In this document: in pieces, positions 49,577 through 59,047 of the stretch | Layout: every line of letters begins with the position of its first letter | Position numbering within the stretch: position 1 is the stretch's first letter | Assembly: GCA_044359955.1 (NCBI GenBank) | Contig: JBIKLF010000002.1 | Span: 219,864 to 283,863, forward strand | Direction of reading: 5' to 3' | Length of the DNA stretch: 64,000 nt | DNA from: JACTMZ01 sp044359955 | Lineage (GTDB): Bacteria > Verrucomicrobiota > Verrucomicrobiia > Chthoniobacterales > JACTMZ01 | The notes under the pieces: model-generated | What the model was told of the DNA's origin: nothing | The model's input: the letters and a program-made list of their open reading frames with translations, nothing else | Database searches by the model: none | Made by a program: the position numbers and the translations under genes

Positions 49577-50928
49577 TATTGTAAGGTAGCAAGTTGGGCT
49601 GTTTGACGTTGAATCTTTTTCATGACCATTAGCGACCATAGTGCCACTGGCACATGGACGATGGCGAAAGAATACGTAAGAGCAGCAGGTCCCCAAGTTC
49701 CTTTGCCAGCCGCCAGTAGGAAGAGAAAAGAAACGGCGAGTAGCCAGTGCGCCCAGACAAATGGTTCCAGGCGGTGCGCTCGCACATAGTGCATGGAGAT
49801 GAGCCAAAAACTATAGAGAAACCAGCCGATCGAAAGGCCAGCAAAAGTTAAAGGAGTGAACACTCGGTCAGCATACTGAGGCAGGAAATGGGTAAAAAGC
49901 ACAAGGGCTAAGAGTACAGAGGCTTGACCAGTAAATGATACGATTAGGTGCATCCTTGCTGCAGATCCCCAAGAGGCGTCGAGTTCGCGCCGTTTATCCT
50001 GAGCAACCAATTGGCCCCAAAACGGAATTTTTGTGACCGTCCAAGATGAAGCGATACTTGCCGCCATTTTACTGAGCTGAAAAGACATGCCTGCTTGCCC
50101 GGCAACAATTGGTCCGAAAAACTGAAAGGCTATAGCCGGAATGCCAGCTTCAAGGAAATATCTACCTGTCCAGGTTCCGGCAATCCGCCACTGGAATCCC
50201 CAGATTTCTTTGAACCACGCGACCTGTTGATGCTTGCGAAAGGGGCGTCTAACCTGAGACCTCAGCTTAAGCCATTTGCCAAAAATATACGCATAGCCAG
50301 TAAGAAGACTTGCGACTGAAGTGAAGATAACCACGTCAAGGCTTTGGGTGATCACGAAGCCCAGGGCCGAGGCAGTGAAGCCGATAAGGGTCATCCAAAA
50401 ATAGTAGATGGCCACATCGGCGACACGGTTACAGCCTTCTAGAACAGCCCAGAGAGGTGTGAGCAAGAACTGAAAGCCCATGCAGACGGCCACCACAATC
50501 CAAGGGAGTTGCCAATGCACGCCGTCTGAGGGTCTCGACGAGAAAAACACGTAGCCACCGATGCCAATGCCGAGGGTGAGCACAACGGCCATAGCCAAGT
50601 AGTAACGAAAGGCTTTCTGATAAATCGACCGCAGACGTGAAAGGTTTTCGCTTTTACCCGTAAGAAAGCCACTTTTGGTGAAGCGGAGTCCGGCAAATTC
50701 CTTGGCCGTGAATTGGGCGATGCTGACGGCGAACCCTGCCTCGAGAAAAACTTGGATCCCTGCGACCCCGGCAAAGGCGTAGTAAAAACCCTGATCTGTC
50801 GGGGTCAGATATTTGATGATCAGCAACATTGTGATGGGACCCGTGACGAAGCGCATGAGTTGCGTCGCGGATGTCACGCCGATGGCGCGGTCAATGCCTA
50901 AAAAATGTTTTAGTCGAATGAAACTCAC
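49576..50928 (-). CDS. Wzx-like polysaccharide flippase
   Basis: 450 residues with about twelve hydrophobic helices (IGVTSATQLMRFVTGPITML, YYAFAGVAGIQVFLEAGF, MFVLLALVLF-type and ALTYSFAIVHVPVALWSLMV) and basic loops between them. The length, the start and the setting next to a polymerase-like gene and methyltransferases point to a Wzx/PST-family flippase that moves lipid-linked repeat units across the inner membrane. There is no sharp motif to prove it. Confidence 0.75.
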   Translation of the reverse strand: MSFIRLKHFLGIDRAIGVTSATQLMRFVTGPITMLLIIKYLTPTDQGFYYAFAGVAGIQVFLEAGFAVSIAQFTAKEFAGLRFTKSGFLTGKSENLSRLRSIYQKAFRYYLAMAVVLTLGIGIGGYVFFSSRPSDGVHWQLPWIVVAVCMGFQFLLTPLWAVLEGCNRVADVAIYYFWMTLIGFTASALGFVITQSLDVVIFTSVASLLTGYAYIFGKWLKLRSQVRRPFRKHQQVAWFKEIWGFQWRIAGTWTGRYFLEAGIPAIAFQFFGPIVAGQAGMSFQLSKMAASIASSWTVTKIPFWGQLVAQDKRRELDASWGSAARMHLIVSFTGQASVLLALVLFTHFLPQYADRVFTPLTFAGLSIGWFLYSFWLISMHYVRAHRLEPFVWAHWLLAVSFLFLLAAGKGTWGPAALTYSFAIVHVPVALWSLMVMKKIQRQTAQLATLQ

Positions 50929-51393
50929 AAAATTCAGACAAAGGAGGCTTTCTTAAAGGCAGAAGCAGGTAATTGCGGCGATTGAGCGACTGCCGGACTC
51001 GCGCTTTTTCGCTGGTCTTTCAACCTAGAAAGAAAGTTGAGGGTCTATGGTTGAGGGATGAGGGAGCAAGGCGATGGCTGAAGCCTGAATTTGAAACCTG
51101 ATTGAGTGGCCCTGCGGCTGTCTCCGTCCGCCGCGGCGGACTCCGGCTCTCATCGGTCAACTCTCATCTCCGTTTTTAGGTTCAACTACGGATATTGCTA
51201 CTTCTTGGTGCGGCGGAGCATGGTGCACAAAAAGTGCCGTCGACGCGCTGACGGCAACCTCGCTTGCTTGTGGTTTGATTTGCGCGGGGGAGTAGTGGCA
51301 TCGGCTTCCAGCCGACGGGTTTTGCATCCTCATTGGCAAGGATGCCAATGCCACGGCGCGGGCCAGAGACATCGCGCGGTCGGCGCATTGGGT
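50929..51393. repeat. Intergenic stretch with compound palindrome
   Basis: No gene seen. GTCCGCCGCGGCGGAC at 51126-51141 is a perfect 16-base palindrome also present at 22314-22329. At 51295-51354 outer arms GTGGCA/TGCCAC enclose two hairpins, TCGGC-TTCCA-GCCGA (51301-51315) and GCATCCT-CATTGGCA-AGGATGC (51324-51345), a branched structure that belongs to a dispersed repeat class translating as GWKPMPL or ANEDAKP. Confidence 0.6.
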
Positions 51394-53010
51394 TCAGGAA
51401 TGAGCCACCACCGGCTGCACTCTGGCGGCCGGAACGTCTTGCACAGGGCGATCGCTTTCTTGGTCGGCTTTGGCCGGCTTGCTCGTTTGCTTCAGCCAGA
51501 GACGATGCGACTCGCTGGTGCAGCGCAGCATGGCGCATAAGAACAAGGCGCCTTGTAAAGCACCATCATACGCCCCGAAAATAAAGGTGTAGCTGAAGAG
51601 GCCATAAATGATTGGCACGGAGAGAAACACGGCTAAGAAAAAAAAAGGTGACCCCTTGCACTGATTTACCAACCTGGCCGCAAAGACCACCATGTAAATC
51701 ATGAGCGCATAATACAGGATCAGCCCGATTATTCCCGCGAAGCGGATCGTGGAGAGGGGGCCGTTGTGAAATGCTCCGCTCACAAGCTGGGCTTCAAATT
51801 GATCGCCGACAAGATAACCTTGGCCGCCCAACATTGCATCCATTTGGATCTTCAAATCTTGCTCCGAAAAACCAAATCCTGAACCAAGGATCGGGTTGCG
51901 CAGGAAGAGCCCGGGATTCTTGAGCACGACTTCCCACATGTCGAGCCGCCATTCCGTAGTGCCTTTGGCGTCATCTGCGGCGGTGCGGTTCCATTCGACG
52001 CCCGGAATGAATGAAATAGCTCGCTGCGCAGAGGCGGGCAGGGTGATGCCGGATGAATGGGCAAGAATCAGCACAACAAGGCCGAACAGTGCGAAGTAAC
52101 AAGACTTCACCATATCCTTGGTGCCACCCCAAAAGTAGCTGGCGATGACAAACCCCGCAAAAGAGCCGATGAGCGCGCTCCTGAAGCCTGACAAAAAGAC
52201 CATAGCAAAACCCGCAAAGAATATGAAGAAGCGCCCGGTATTGAATGGATTGAGCAGCGTGAGTGGTCGATACAGCGAGTAGGCCATGGCGATCATCAAG
52301 CCGCCCGGAACTTTGAGAGCGGTGAAGCGGCCAGTCTGCTCATTGACGACGCCGAATTCTTGCTCTAGGTAGCTCCCGGCGCTGATGCCGGAATAGAATG
52401 GGTGGATCAGTGGAGCGGCGCCCGGGAAAACGGTGGTGAGCACGCCGAGCAAGCCGACGGCGAGGGATCCCGCGGTCATGAGCACGGGAAACCACCGGGC
52501 GAGTTGGGCGGGCATGACCGTCCTGGTTAGGACCCAGAAAGCGGCGCAGGCCGCGACAATTTCAAAATAGGGCCGACCTCCCAGCATGGCAGACCCGATC
52601 GCGGCAAAACCTACAGGGTTGCGGACAAACAGGGTGAGCACCCAGAGCAAATTGAGGATCAGCAGTGCCTCAAGCAGCCCGTATTTCGGCTTGTGCAAGG
52701 GTTTCTTGAAAACGATGAGAATAAGATAAAATGCCATGGCCGCGCCAATGGCCAATTCTTGCACGGTGAGCGGAATAGGTAGAACAGATACCTTACCGGT
52801 AAGCGTCCAGCACAGCGGAATGAGCAGCCAGATGTTGCGGCCCATGAACAGGAAAACCGCGAGGCCGACGCCCCCCGCAAGGGCCATCATAATGGGGAGG
52901 TAGTTGCTTTCGCCCACCAGAATGCCGGCCCCGACAGCAGCCGCCAAACCCCCGAGCGTCACGGCCGCGGCAGTGAGAAATCTAACATCAAGCTGGTTGG
53001 CGAGACTCAT
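51394..53010 (-). CDS. O-antigen polymerase/ligase-like membrane protein
   Basis: About 538 residues (14 more from an upstream start at 53052). It has about twelve membrane helices and a long periplasmic loop after the middle containing TEWRLDMWEVVLKNPGLFLR and NPILGSGFGFSEQDL, the pattern W-x-x-x-L-x-x-x-x-x-x-x-G-x-G of the Wzy_C/WaaL O-antigen ligase and polymerase family. The C-terminal 50 residues are cytoplasmic and polar. It would polymerise or attach the glycan moved by the flippase encoded next to it. Confidence 0.78.
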   Translation of the reverse strand: MSLANQLDVRFLTAAAVTLGGLAAAVGAGILVGESNYLPIMMALAGGVGLAVFLFMGRNIWLLIPLCWTLTGKVSVLPIPLTVQELAIGAAMAFYLILIVFKKPLHKPKYGLLEALLILNLLWVLTLFVRNPVGFAAIGSAMLGGRPYFEIVAACAAFWVLTRTVMPAQLARWFPVLMTAGSLAVGLLGVLTTVFPGAAPLIHPFYSGISAGSYLEQEFGVVNEQTGRFTALKVPGGLMIAMAYSLYRPLTLLNPFNTGRFFIFFAGFAMVFLSGFRSALIGSFAGFVIASYFWGGTKDMVKSCYFALFGLVVLILAHSSGITLPASAQRAISFIPGVEWNRTAADDAKGTTEWRLDMWEVVLKNPGLFLRNPILGSGFGFSEQDLKIQMDAMLGGQGYLVGDQFEAQLVSGAFHNGPLSTIRFAGIIGLILYYALMIYMVVFAARLVNQCKGSPFFFLAVFLSVPIIYGLFSYTFIFGAYDGALQGALFLCAMLRCTSESHRLWLKQTSKPAKADQESDRPVQDVPAARVQPVVAHS

Positions 53011-53052
53011 GATGGGGCTGATGAAATTGTGTAGGCGCGCAACCGAGGGCAC

Positions 53053-53382
53053 GGGACCTTAAGCTGGGGCGCAATAAAATGAGCCATGATCGGGCCTTCC
53101 AGTCAAGAACTTGGCTTTCCGGAAGCCCGGTTTCGGGCTTTCCGATTCATGAATAAATGATGATAACACGAGTCAGCCCTCGCCTTCACGGAGTCCATCC
53201 GTTGAGCTAAGTTCACGCAAATGCAACGCGTCTCTTTTCGAACAATGGGCCCTCACAGAGCTAGTCGCCGTGATCATTAGCGCATCCTTTCATGAAGTTT
53301 AGCATCATCACGCCCCACTACGGGCAACTCGATTGGTTGCGACATGTATTTTCCTGGTGTGGATCTGCAAGAGGGCGGCAAA
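53053..53382. other. Intergenic stretch with hairpin
   Basis: Contains a stem GGAAGCCCG, GTTT, CGGGCTTTCC at 53122-53144 that may act as a terminator for the methyltransferase gene reading towards it on the minus strand, and a scrap of a glycosyltransferase at 53292. Nothing else is recognisable. Confidence 0.45.
53292..53345 (+). pseudogene. N-terminal scrap of a family 2 glycosyltransferase
   Basis: On the plus strand MKFSIITPHYGQLDWLRH, which matches the start of the intact gene at 57487 (MKFTIITPHFGQLDWLSL), then unrelated sequence. About 50 bases of a lost or displaced gene remain, in inverted orientation relative to the intact one. Confidence 0.7.
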
Positions 53383-54294
53383 TCACCTGAATAAGGCAGG
53401 CAGGCTGGCCACAACGATCAACTCCTCCCCTGACAGATCGCAGCGGATGGGATTGGCGAGGTGTCCGGGATCAATGGATTCCAGTGGCGCCAGGACCGAG
53501 CCGTCTTCGCTTCGGCTCATAATGATATGGGGCACATCTCCAAGTAGGTTTTCCCAGAATCGTTTGTCGAGGAAGTTCGGATGTTTGCGTCCCCAGAGTT
53601 CATGCCAGCGGGTGGGGCGGGTCTTTCTGAATTCGTCGCTTCCATTGGGCGTGATGACGATAAACAGACCGCCATGGTCACCCAGTAGCCGCTTGGCTTC
53701 GCGGTAAGAATTCCGCGGCGACGGGACATGTTCGAACACATGTGAAGAAAAAAACACGTTATACTCCGAGGCAAGTTCATCGGCACTGTAATGTGTCTCC
53801 ACATCCAAATGGGCGCGGCCGAAGTCGCAACGGGGGCGGCTGACCTCGACTCCAGTTGTGATAAATCCTGCACGCGCAAATTTCCAAGTATTATAGCCCC
53901 AGGAGCAACCATAATCCACCAGTTTGGCAGACTGTTCGGGGTAAAATCGGCGTATCAGATCGATGTATGGCGATAGATTGCCTTTGGAAAAGAAATCCGA
54001 GGATTTCATTTCCTCCAATGTTTGCAGGTCGGGTAGTTCGGTGACCGTCTCCTCAGTATAATCCGACTGGTAAAATTCCCGGCTCTGCACAGGAGTGTCC
54101 GTGGGTGTCCTGTATAGCAGGAGGCACTGCGAGCAGCGGCGCAGGAGCATGACCCCAAAGCGGCGATCCAGCACGCCAGGTTCGGGACTACCACCACAAG
54201 ATGGGCAATGGCGTGATTCAGGGTTCCTGCCGCGTCTTGCTATTTCCAGCAGCGCGCGGGGTCTTTGCAGCAGGACTCTTAATTTTGGATGCAT
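53383..54294 (-). CDS. SAM-dependent methyltransferase with N-terminal zinc ribbon
   Basis: 303 residues. An N-terminal Cys motif (HCPSCGGSPEPG then LRRCSQCLLLYRTP) is followed by a class I methyltransferase: SAKLVDYGCSWGYNTWKFAR as motif I, VEVSRPRCDFGRAH as the acidic loop, YNVFFSSHVFEHVPSPRNSY as motif II. This two-part layout is common among methyltransferases of polysaccharide loci. The GC content is again as high as in the first part of the window. Confidence 0.85.
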   Translation of the reverse strand: MHPKLRVLLQRPRALLEIARRGRNPESRHCPSCGGSPEPGVLDRRFGVMLLRRCSQCLLLYRTPTDTPVQSREFYQSDYTEETVTELPDLQTLEEMKSSDFFSKGNLSPYIDLIRRFYPEQSAKLVDYGCSWGYNTWKFARAGFITTGVEVSRPRCDFGRAHLDVETHYSADELASEYNVFFSSHVFEHVPSPRNSYREAKRLLGDHGGLFIVITPNGSDEFRKTRPTRWHELWGRKHPNFLDKRFWENLLGDVPHIIMSRSEDGSVLAPLESIDPGHLANPIRCDLSGEELIVVASLPALFR

Positions 54295-54403
54295 AATGAG
54301 TGATGGGTGTGGGTCAAGTATGGAGGCTGGGATTTATACCATAGGTGTGCCGTAGAAGATGTCAGCGCCTGTTGTTGCATTTATAGTATGCATCGGCTGC
54401 CAA

Positions 54404-55609
54404 TCAAGCGGTCTGGTGGGCGGGTTCAAGCAACTGCCCACGCTGCATGGCTATTGCGGATTCGCATGCGTGCGCGTAACACCTGGACACGCGACTCGCA
54501 TAGGCATGCAAAGAGTAGAGACTGCGCGCTTTTTCAGCGGCTGCGTTCCCGGCTGCCAGCATCATGGCTGGGTTCACGAGCCAGGGGCGGAGCTTCGTAT
54601 CAAGCTCTACGTGCGAGAACTCCGAAAGAATGATGCCATCCAACCCATCGGTGATGGCCTCCTTGCCGCCGGTGTCGGCAGAGGTGATGGCAGGCAGGCC
54701 GGTCGCCATAGCCTCGAGTTGGGAAATCGGGAAACCCTCCTCGTAAGAAGGCAGGCAGTAGGCATCCGCATGGTGGAGGGCGTGGACCAGGGCCTCACCT
54801 TTGAGCACTCCCAGTCTGCGGCAATTGGCACGACTGGCGGCAATCAATGCCTCGGCTTCCTCCTCCACGGGTCCGATAAGATGGAGTTCAAGCTCAATGC
54901 CGGCCTCTCGGGCCCACTCGCCAAGTTTGAGCAACCTCAAGATACCTTTGCGGATGCCGATCACTCCGACCGTTGCGATTCGGAGGGGGCCGTCTTTCGG
55001 CAACTGTCGGCGGGTGAAACGAAAGCGCCCTGTATCCACGCCATACGGGCAATGCAGAACACGATCCGGCGAGTAGCCCCGCCGAACATAGGAATCCACC
55101 ACCATACGGCTGCCGCAGACCAAGAAGTGTGCGAGCTTGGAAGCTTTGCACTCATCGACAACCTTCTTGGGGAGTTCATGATTATGGGGGAGGCCGGCCT
55201 CCCGGCGTCCCCGCTGCTGGAAGAGGAAGTGGTCTTCCGGGTGCATGGAGCCGCACTCGATTACGCGCACAATGGGGCGGTGGAGAATCTTGGGAAATAG
55301 GTGCTGGTACGATGTGGCCAGACAAGTGATGACCGGTGAGAGGTTGGGCTTCGCTGCGACGAAGCGGGCTAGCGAGGCGGGTTCGTTCCGTTTTAAGGAG
55401 CGAGGAAGATGGAGGCGGGTGAGCGCATGGTTCCACAGGGCCGGGAAGGGATGGCTCATCAGCCGCTCCCCGGGAACCCCGAGACTGGTGTAGCGTTGTT
55501 TCGGGAAGCCGGTGAAGACAGTTCCGAGATGCCCGGCGACATGCAAGGCATTGGCTAACGATGGGGCATGCCACTGGCGTTCCACCACAATGTCTACACG
55601 GCAATTCAT
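54404..55609 (-). CDS. Family 4 glycosyltransferase
   Basis: 401 residues: MNCRVDIVVERQWHAPSLAN at the start, CPYGVDTGRFRFTRRQLPKD in the linker, RIATVGVIGIRKGILRLLKL at the second Rossmann domain, and ADAYCLPSYEEGFPISQLEA followed by MATGLPAITSADTGGKEAIT, the GT4 EX7E donor motif. It overlaps the FkbM gene upstream by four bases (ATGA). Together they form a co-translated pair. Confidence 0.88.
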   Translation of the reverse strand: MNCRVDIVVERQWHAPSLANALHVAGHLGTVFTGFPKQRYTSLGVPGERLMSHPFPALWNHALTRLHLPRSLKRNEPASLARFVAAKPNLSPVITCLATSYQHLFPKILHRPIVRVIECGSMHPEDHFLFQQRGRREAGLPHNHELPKKVVDECKASKLAHFLVCGSRMVVDSYVRRGYSPDRVLHCPYGVDTGRFRFTRRQLPKDGPLRIATVGVIGIRKGILRLLKLGEWAREAGIELELHLIGPVEEEAEALIAASRANCRRLGVLKGEALVHALHHADAYCLPSYEEGFPISQLEAMATGLPAITSADTGGKEAITDGLDGIILSEFSHVELDTKLRPWLVNPAMMLAAGNAAAEKARSLYSLHAYASRVSRCYAHACESAIAMQRGQLLEPAHQTA

Positions 55610-56463
55610 GGCAGATCTGCTCCAACACGGGCGAAATACAGATCGTATTCCAGAGGTCGATCATCGATGTTTCTGTTTATAACTGTCGGCTTCATGCGGA
55701 ATAATCTAAAACCCGCGGTTCCAAGCAGTTGAACCATTCGGTGAATCGGACAATCGCGTTCGTGTGCGTGCCTGAGGCGGCTGACCTCTACCACCATGCT
55801 GTGCACGCGCTCCAGGGTGGAGATGGCACCCTCCAGCATGGCGAATTCGAATCCCTCGACATCAATCTTGAGAAGATCGATTGCGTCACCTTCCGCGTCA
55901 TCCAATGCATCCAGCCGTCTTACTTGGCATATCTGTCGAGCGGTCTTGCCTGCACCTGGATTGTGTTTCAGGTAGTGTTCGCCAAAGCCGTGCAGGCTGC
56001 TGGCGGCCTCCTGACCTTCCGGCACCTCAATCACCAGTTCTCCATCATTCGCACCGAGTGCCACCGGGTGGATCATCCAGCGAAATCCGCCTGTTTGCTT
56101 GAGCCGCTCCAGCCTCGCCACATGGGCAGCCAGCGGCTCAAAGAGCGTGATTTTCGCCTGCGGATAAGCCGTTTGGAAAGCCAGCGCGAAGTCCCCGTTG
56201 TTGGCGCCGACATCGTAAATGACCGGGCTTGCGGGCAGCCTCCAATCGAGTGCTTCAATCAGGAACGAATTGTAGGCCTCCCTGTTGAATGGTGCCAGCC
56301 GCATAAACTTTTTTGGAACGAACGGCAGGCCCCCGCTATGCAGTCGCCCAAGGGAGGCAACGGATTGCAGATAAGCTAAGATTTTTGAAGTGAACACTTG
56401 GGATGCAGTTGAGTGCTGAATGAAGGGGATTGAGGAACCGCGCCGAGGGGAAAATAATATCAT
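55606..56463 (-). CDS. FkbM-family methyltransferase
   Basis: 285 residues. PVIYDVGANNGDFALAFQTA is motif I, ITLFEPLAAHVARLERL the acidic loop, and DAIDLLKIDVEGFEFAMLEG the FkbM signature. Residues 1-60 (before FNREAYNSFLIE) are poorly conserved, so translation may start at the ATG encoding MRLAPFN (near 56304). A sugar O-methyltransferase is the expected role. Confidence 0.85.
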   Translation of the reverse strand: MILFSPRRGSSIPFIQHSTASQVFTSKILAYLQSVASLGRLHSGGLPFVPKKFMRLAPFNREAYNSFLIEALDWRLPASPVIYDVGANNGDFALAFQTAYPQAKITLFEPLAAHVARLERLKQTGGFRWMIHPVALGANDGELVIEVPEGQEAASSLHGFGEHYLKHNPGAGKTARQICQVRRLDALDDAEGDAIDLLKIDVEGFEFAMLEGAISTLERVHSMVVEVSRLRHAHERDCPIHRMVQLLGTAGFRLFRMKPTVINRNIDDRPLEYDLYFARVGADLP

Positions 56464-56578
56464 TGGAGATCGGATGTGTGGGTATTCTTAAAACACGGAT
56501 TAGACAAGTTTACACGGATCCACGTTCGATGTAGGGCATGTTATTGTCGATGCTTTAGAGGAGTAGATGGCCGTTAAA

Positions 56579-57487
56579 TCAACGACCTGCCCAACGTTGC
56601 GTGGGGTCGTGGACCTCAAAGCGGGTTCTTTGGTTTGGTTGGGCTTTGGTGAACACGTCGTAGCCGAAAGGAGTGAGGCGGTAAGCGCCGGCGAGCAGTT
56701 TCCTGACGCGAAACCAAGCGATGATGGCTGGACGCAAATATCGGGCCCAAGGAGGTGCCAACTTAGACAGACGAGCCATTTCGTCAGCTGCTTCCGGTCG
56801 AAGACAGAGGTTGTCTCCGGTATCGACAAAACTCGCCAGGTATTGAGGGATGCGGCGCATCGTGACGCCGGAGGCGATGAGGTCGGTAGCCCAAGCCGCG
56901 TCACCAACCACGCGCCAGCCGTCAGGTAGGAAGAAGCCGCGCTCAATGACGGAGCGACGCAAAAAATTGGCGGCGCTCAGAAAAGACAAATTACCACTGA
57001 CGAGCGAATGCAGGCGGGTGGGAATAATTCCGGTGCGGCTGCAAATATATTCTCCAGTAGAGTTGGTAACGACAACATCCCCGAGAAGCATATCGCATGC
57101 AGGATGTTCGGCGGCGGCGATGGCAACTTTAGCCAGAGAGTTGCGGAGGTATTGTTCGTCGGCATTCAGCCACGCCACAATGTCTCCACTGGCACGGCGG
57201 AAACCGCGGTTGATGGCATCATACATACCGGAGTCTCTCTCGTTAAAGATCGACAAAGTGTAAGCAGACAAGGCACGAGGAGAGCCAATGTCAGAGGCTG
57301 ATAAGCCACCCGTGTAGTAGGCTGCGCCATGGGACCGGGCAAAATCCTCAATGCCCGGGGTGCCAGCATCTTGAATGATGTGCTCGATGCGCAGGTTGTT
57401 GTCGCCCACCTGATCTGCCACGCTGGCGACGCAAAGTGACAGCCAATCAAGCTGCCCAAAGTGAGGCGTGATGATGGTGAACTTCAT
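56579..57487 (-). CDS. Family 2 glycosyltransferase
   Basis: 302 residues: MKFTIITPHFGQLDWLSLCV, then IIQDAGTPGIEDFARSHGAA, NERDSGMYDAINRGFRRASG and DIVAWLNADEQYL, the WcaA-type GT2 pattern with N-A-D-E as the metal motif, and FFLPDGWRVVGDAAWATDL as the acceptor region. It is similar to colanic-acid-type transferases. The C-terminal 60 residues are variable. A 50-base remnant of a related gene is at 53292. Confidence 0.87.
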   Translation of the reverse strand: MKFTIITPHFGQLDWLSLCVASVADQVGDNNLRIEHIIQDAGTPGIEDFARSHGAAYYTGGLSASDIGSPRALSAYTLSIFNERDSGMYDAINRGFRRASGDIVAWLNADEQYLRNSLAKVAIAAAEHPACDMLLGDVVVTNSTGEYICSRTGIIPTRLHSLVSGNLSFLSAANFLRRSVIERGFFLPDGWRVVGDAAWATDLIASGVTMRRIPQYLASFVDTGDNLCLRPEAADEMARLSKLAPPWARYLRPAIIAWFRVRKLLAGAYRLTPFGYDVFTKAQPNQRTRFEVHDPTQRWAGR

Positions 57488-57858
57488 GAGAAGATGCGCT
57501 CAAAATCATGGTGATTAACAGCGTGAGAGCACATTGTTCGATGAGAGGCGCGTTGCAAATGGAGTGAAGGGGCAAAATTACGAGCATTGATGAGAAAACC
57601 GCATGCCACAAAGGTGGTTAATTATTGACAATGTACAATTGATGTTTGGCAGTTGCTTTGCATTGCCCCCGCACCTAAAAAATAACAAAGGTCTTTTCCG
57701 TTGAACTTCGGTATACCTTTCTTGCTGGCATTTTTGGGGCATTCTTCACCTGCCCAAAAAATTGATGATCTCGCGCACACTCCAAAGGTAGGGTACCAAT
57801 GTTACAAGGCGACGGGTCAATTGCACGTAAGCAATCCGCTCCATCAAACCGACACAAG
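57488..57858. other. AT-rich intergenic gap
   Basis: About 370 bases, clearly richer in A and T than the genes around it, including ATTGACAATGTACAATTG at about 57621, a possible promoter (TTGACA followed by TACAAT is too close to be a standard pair). No gene, hairpin or island repeat is recognised. Confidence 0.4.
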
Positions 57859-59034
57859 TCAATCCCGAGGGGTATAGCGTTGCGCTTGTGATTTTAGCCC
57901 CAAGGTGCTGAGTAAAAAAGCACCAAAACTGACTTGTGTACCTAGAGTGAGCAGGAGAAATGAAGTGATAACAATGCGCATACTTGAACTGTAGGAAAGA
58001 TCGCCGAAGCCTGCATTCGCCCACAGAAAAACAGCCCTTAAAAGTATGATCATGCCGCTCGAAAAAAGGAGCAGGCCCACAATGAGAACTTTTTCGAGGC
58101 TGAGCAGTGCCCTTGCGTGATGTATAAACTTGGTTTCTGGCAGGAGCCCTACTTGAGCGGTATATAGCCGCGCAAATGCGGCGAAGAAGATGAGCTGAAA
58201 GCCCAACTGGATACCCATGGCGAATACCAGCAAACTGTTTGTATCGAAATTGATTTTACCAATCTGGATGGGGCCCAAGATCAGCGATACGAAGCCAGCT
58301 GCTCCGATGATGCACAGAAGCAACCCGGGATAGAAAAACAGCCAACGAGGGCTGAAAAGGAGCATAAAACGCAAATGTCTCCAGCCATCCCTCCAACTGC
58401 GGAGGTGCGGTGGACGCGAACGCCCGTCTTTATAAAGGGTGATCGGAACTTCAGCAATTTTCATTTTTCCTTGGGATGCTTTAATCACCATTTCCGAGGC
58501 AAATTCCATGCCGGTCGTGCGAAGTTCCATCCTCAAGGCGGCTTTCTTGGTAAAACCGCGGAGGCCACAATGAAAATCCTTAGAAGGGCATCTGAAAAGC
58601 AATCGACCAATGAAGGTAAGGACCGGATTACCAATCCATCGGTGCTTCCACGGCATGGCACCCGGAATAATCTTGCCCCCACCCCTAGGCATGCGACAAC
58701 CCATCACTAAATCATAACCCTCATTAAGTTTATCCACAAAGGGTGCAATCTCGGCGAAGTTGTAGCTGTCATCAGCATCTCCCATAATAATCCACTCCCC
58801 TTGAGCGGCTGCTATTCCCCCTGCCAATGCGCTCCCGTAGCCTTTTTCCATTACAGAAATAACGCGTGCGCCAAGGCTCTCGGCAAGAGCTTGTGAACCA
58901 TCAGTGCTCCCGTTGTCAGCGATGAGGACCTCCCCCGTGAGGCCAAGCTTTTCAATGGATTGATGCGCCTTCAAGATACATGTTTGAAGGGTTTCCGCCT
59001 CATTGAGGCATGGCATAAGAATTGTGAGTTGCAT
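57859..59034 (-). CDS. Membrane-anchored family 2 glycosyltransferase (GtrB/DPM type)
   Basis: 391 residues. The cytoplasmic GT-A domain has LTILMPCLNEAETLQTCILK, LIADNGSTDGSQALAESL, EKGYGSALAGGIAAAQGEWI and IMGDADDSYNFAEI with the DADD motif, then MGCRMPRGGGKIIPGAMPWK. From residue 230 four membrane helices follow (WLFFYPGLLLCIIGAAGFVS and others). The enzyme would load a sugar onto undecaprenyl phosphate; the membrane proteins at 59048 and 61262 could use it. Confidence 0.88.
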   Translation of the reverse strand: MQLTILMPCLNEAETLQTCILKAHQSIEKLGLTGEVLIADNGSTDGSQALAESLGARVISVMEKGYGSALAGGIAAAQGEWIIMGDADDSYNFAEIAPFVDKLNEGYDLVMGCRMPRGGGKIIPGAMPWKHRWIGNPVLTFIGRLLFRCPSKDFHCGLRGFTKKAALRMELRTTGMEFASEMVIKASQGKMKIAEVPITLYKDGRSRPPHLRSWRDGWRHLRFMLLFSPRWLFFYPGLLLCIIGAAGFVSLILGPIQIGKINFDTNSLLVFAMGIQLGFQLIFFAAFARLYTAQVGLLPETKFIHHARALLSLEKVLIVGLLLFSSGMIILLRAVFLWANAGFGDLSYSSSMRIVITSFLLLTLGTQVSFGAFLLSTLGLKSQAQRYTPRD

Positions 59035-59047
59035 GAGATCTTTTATA

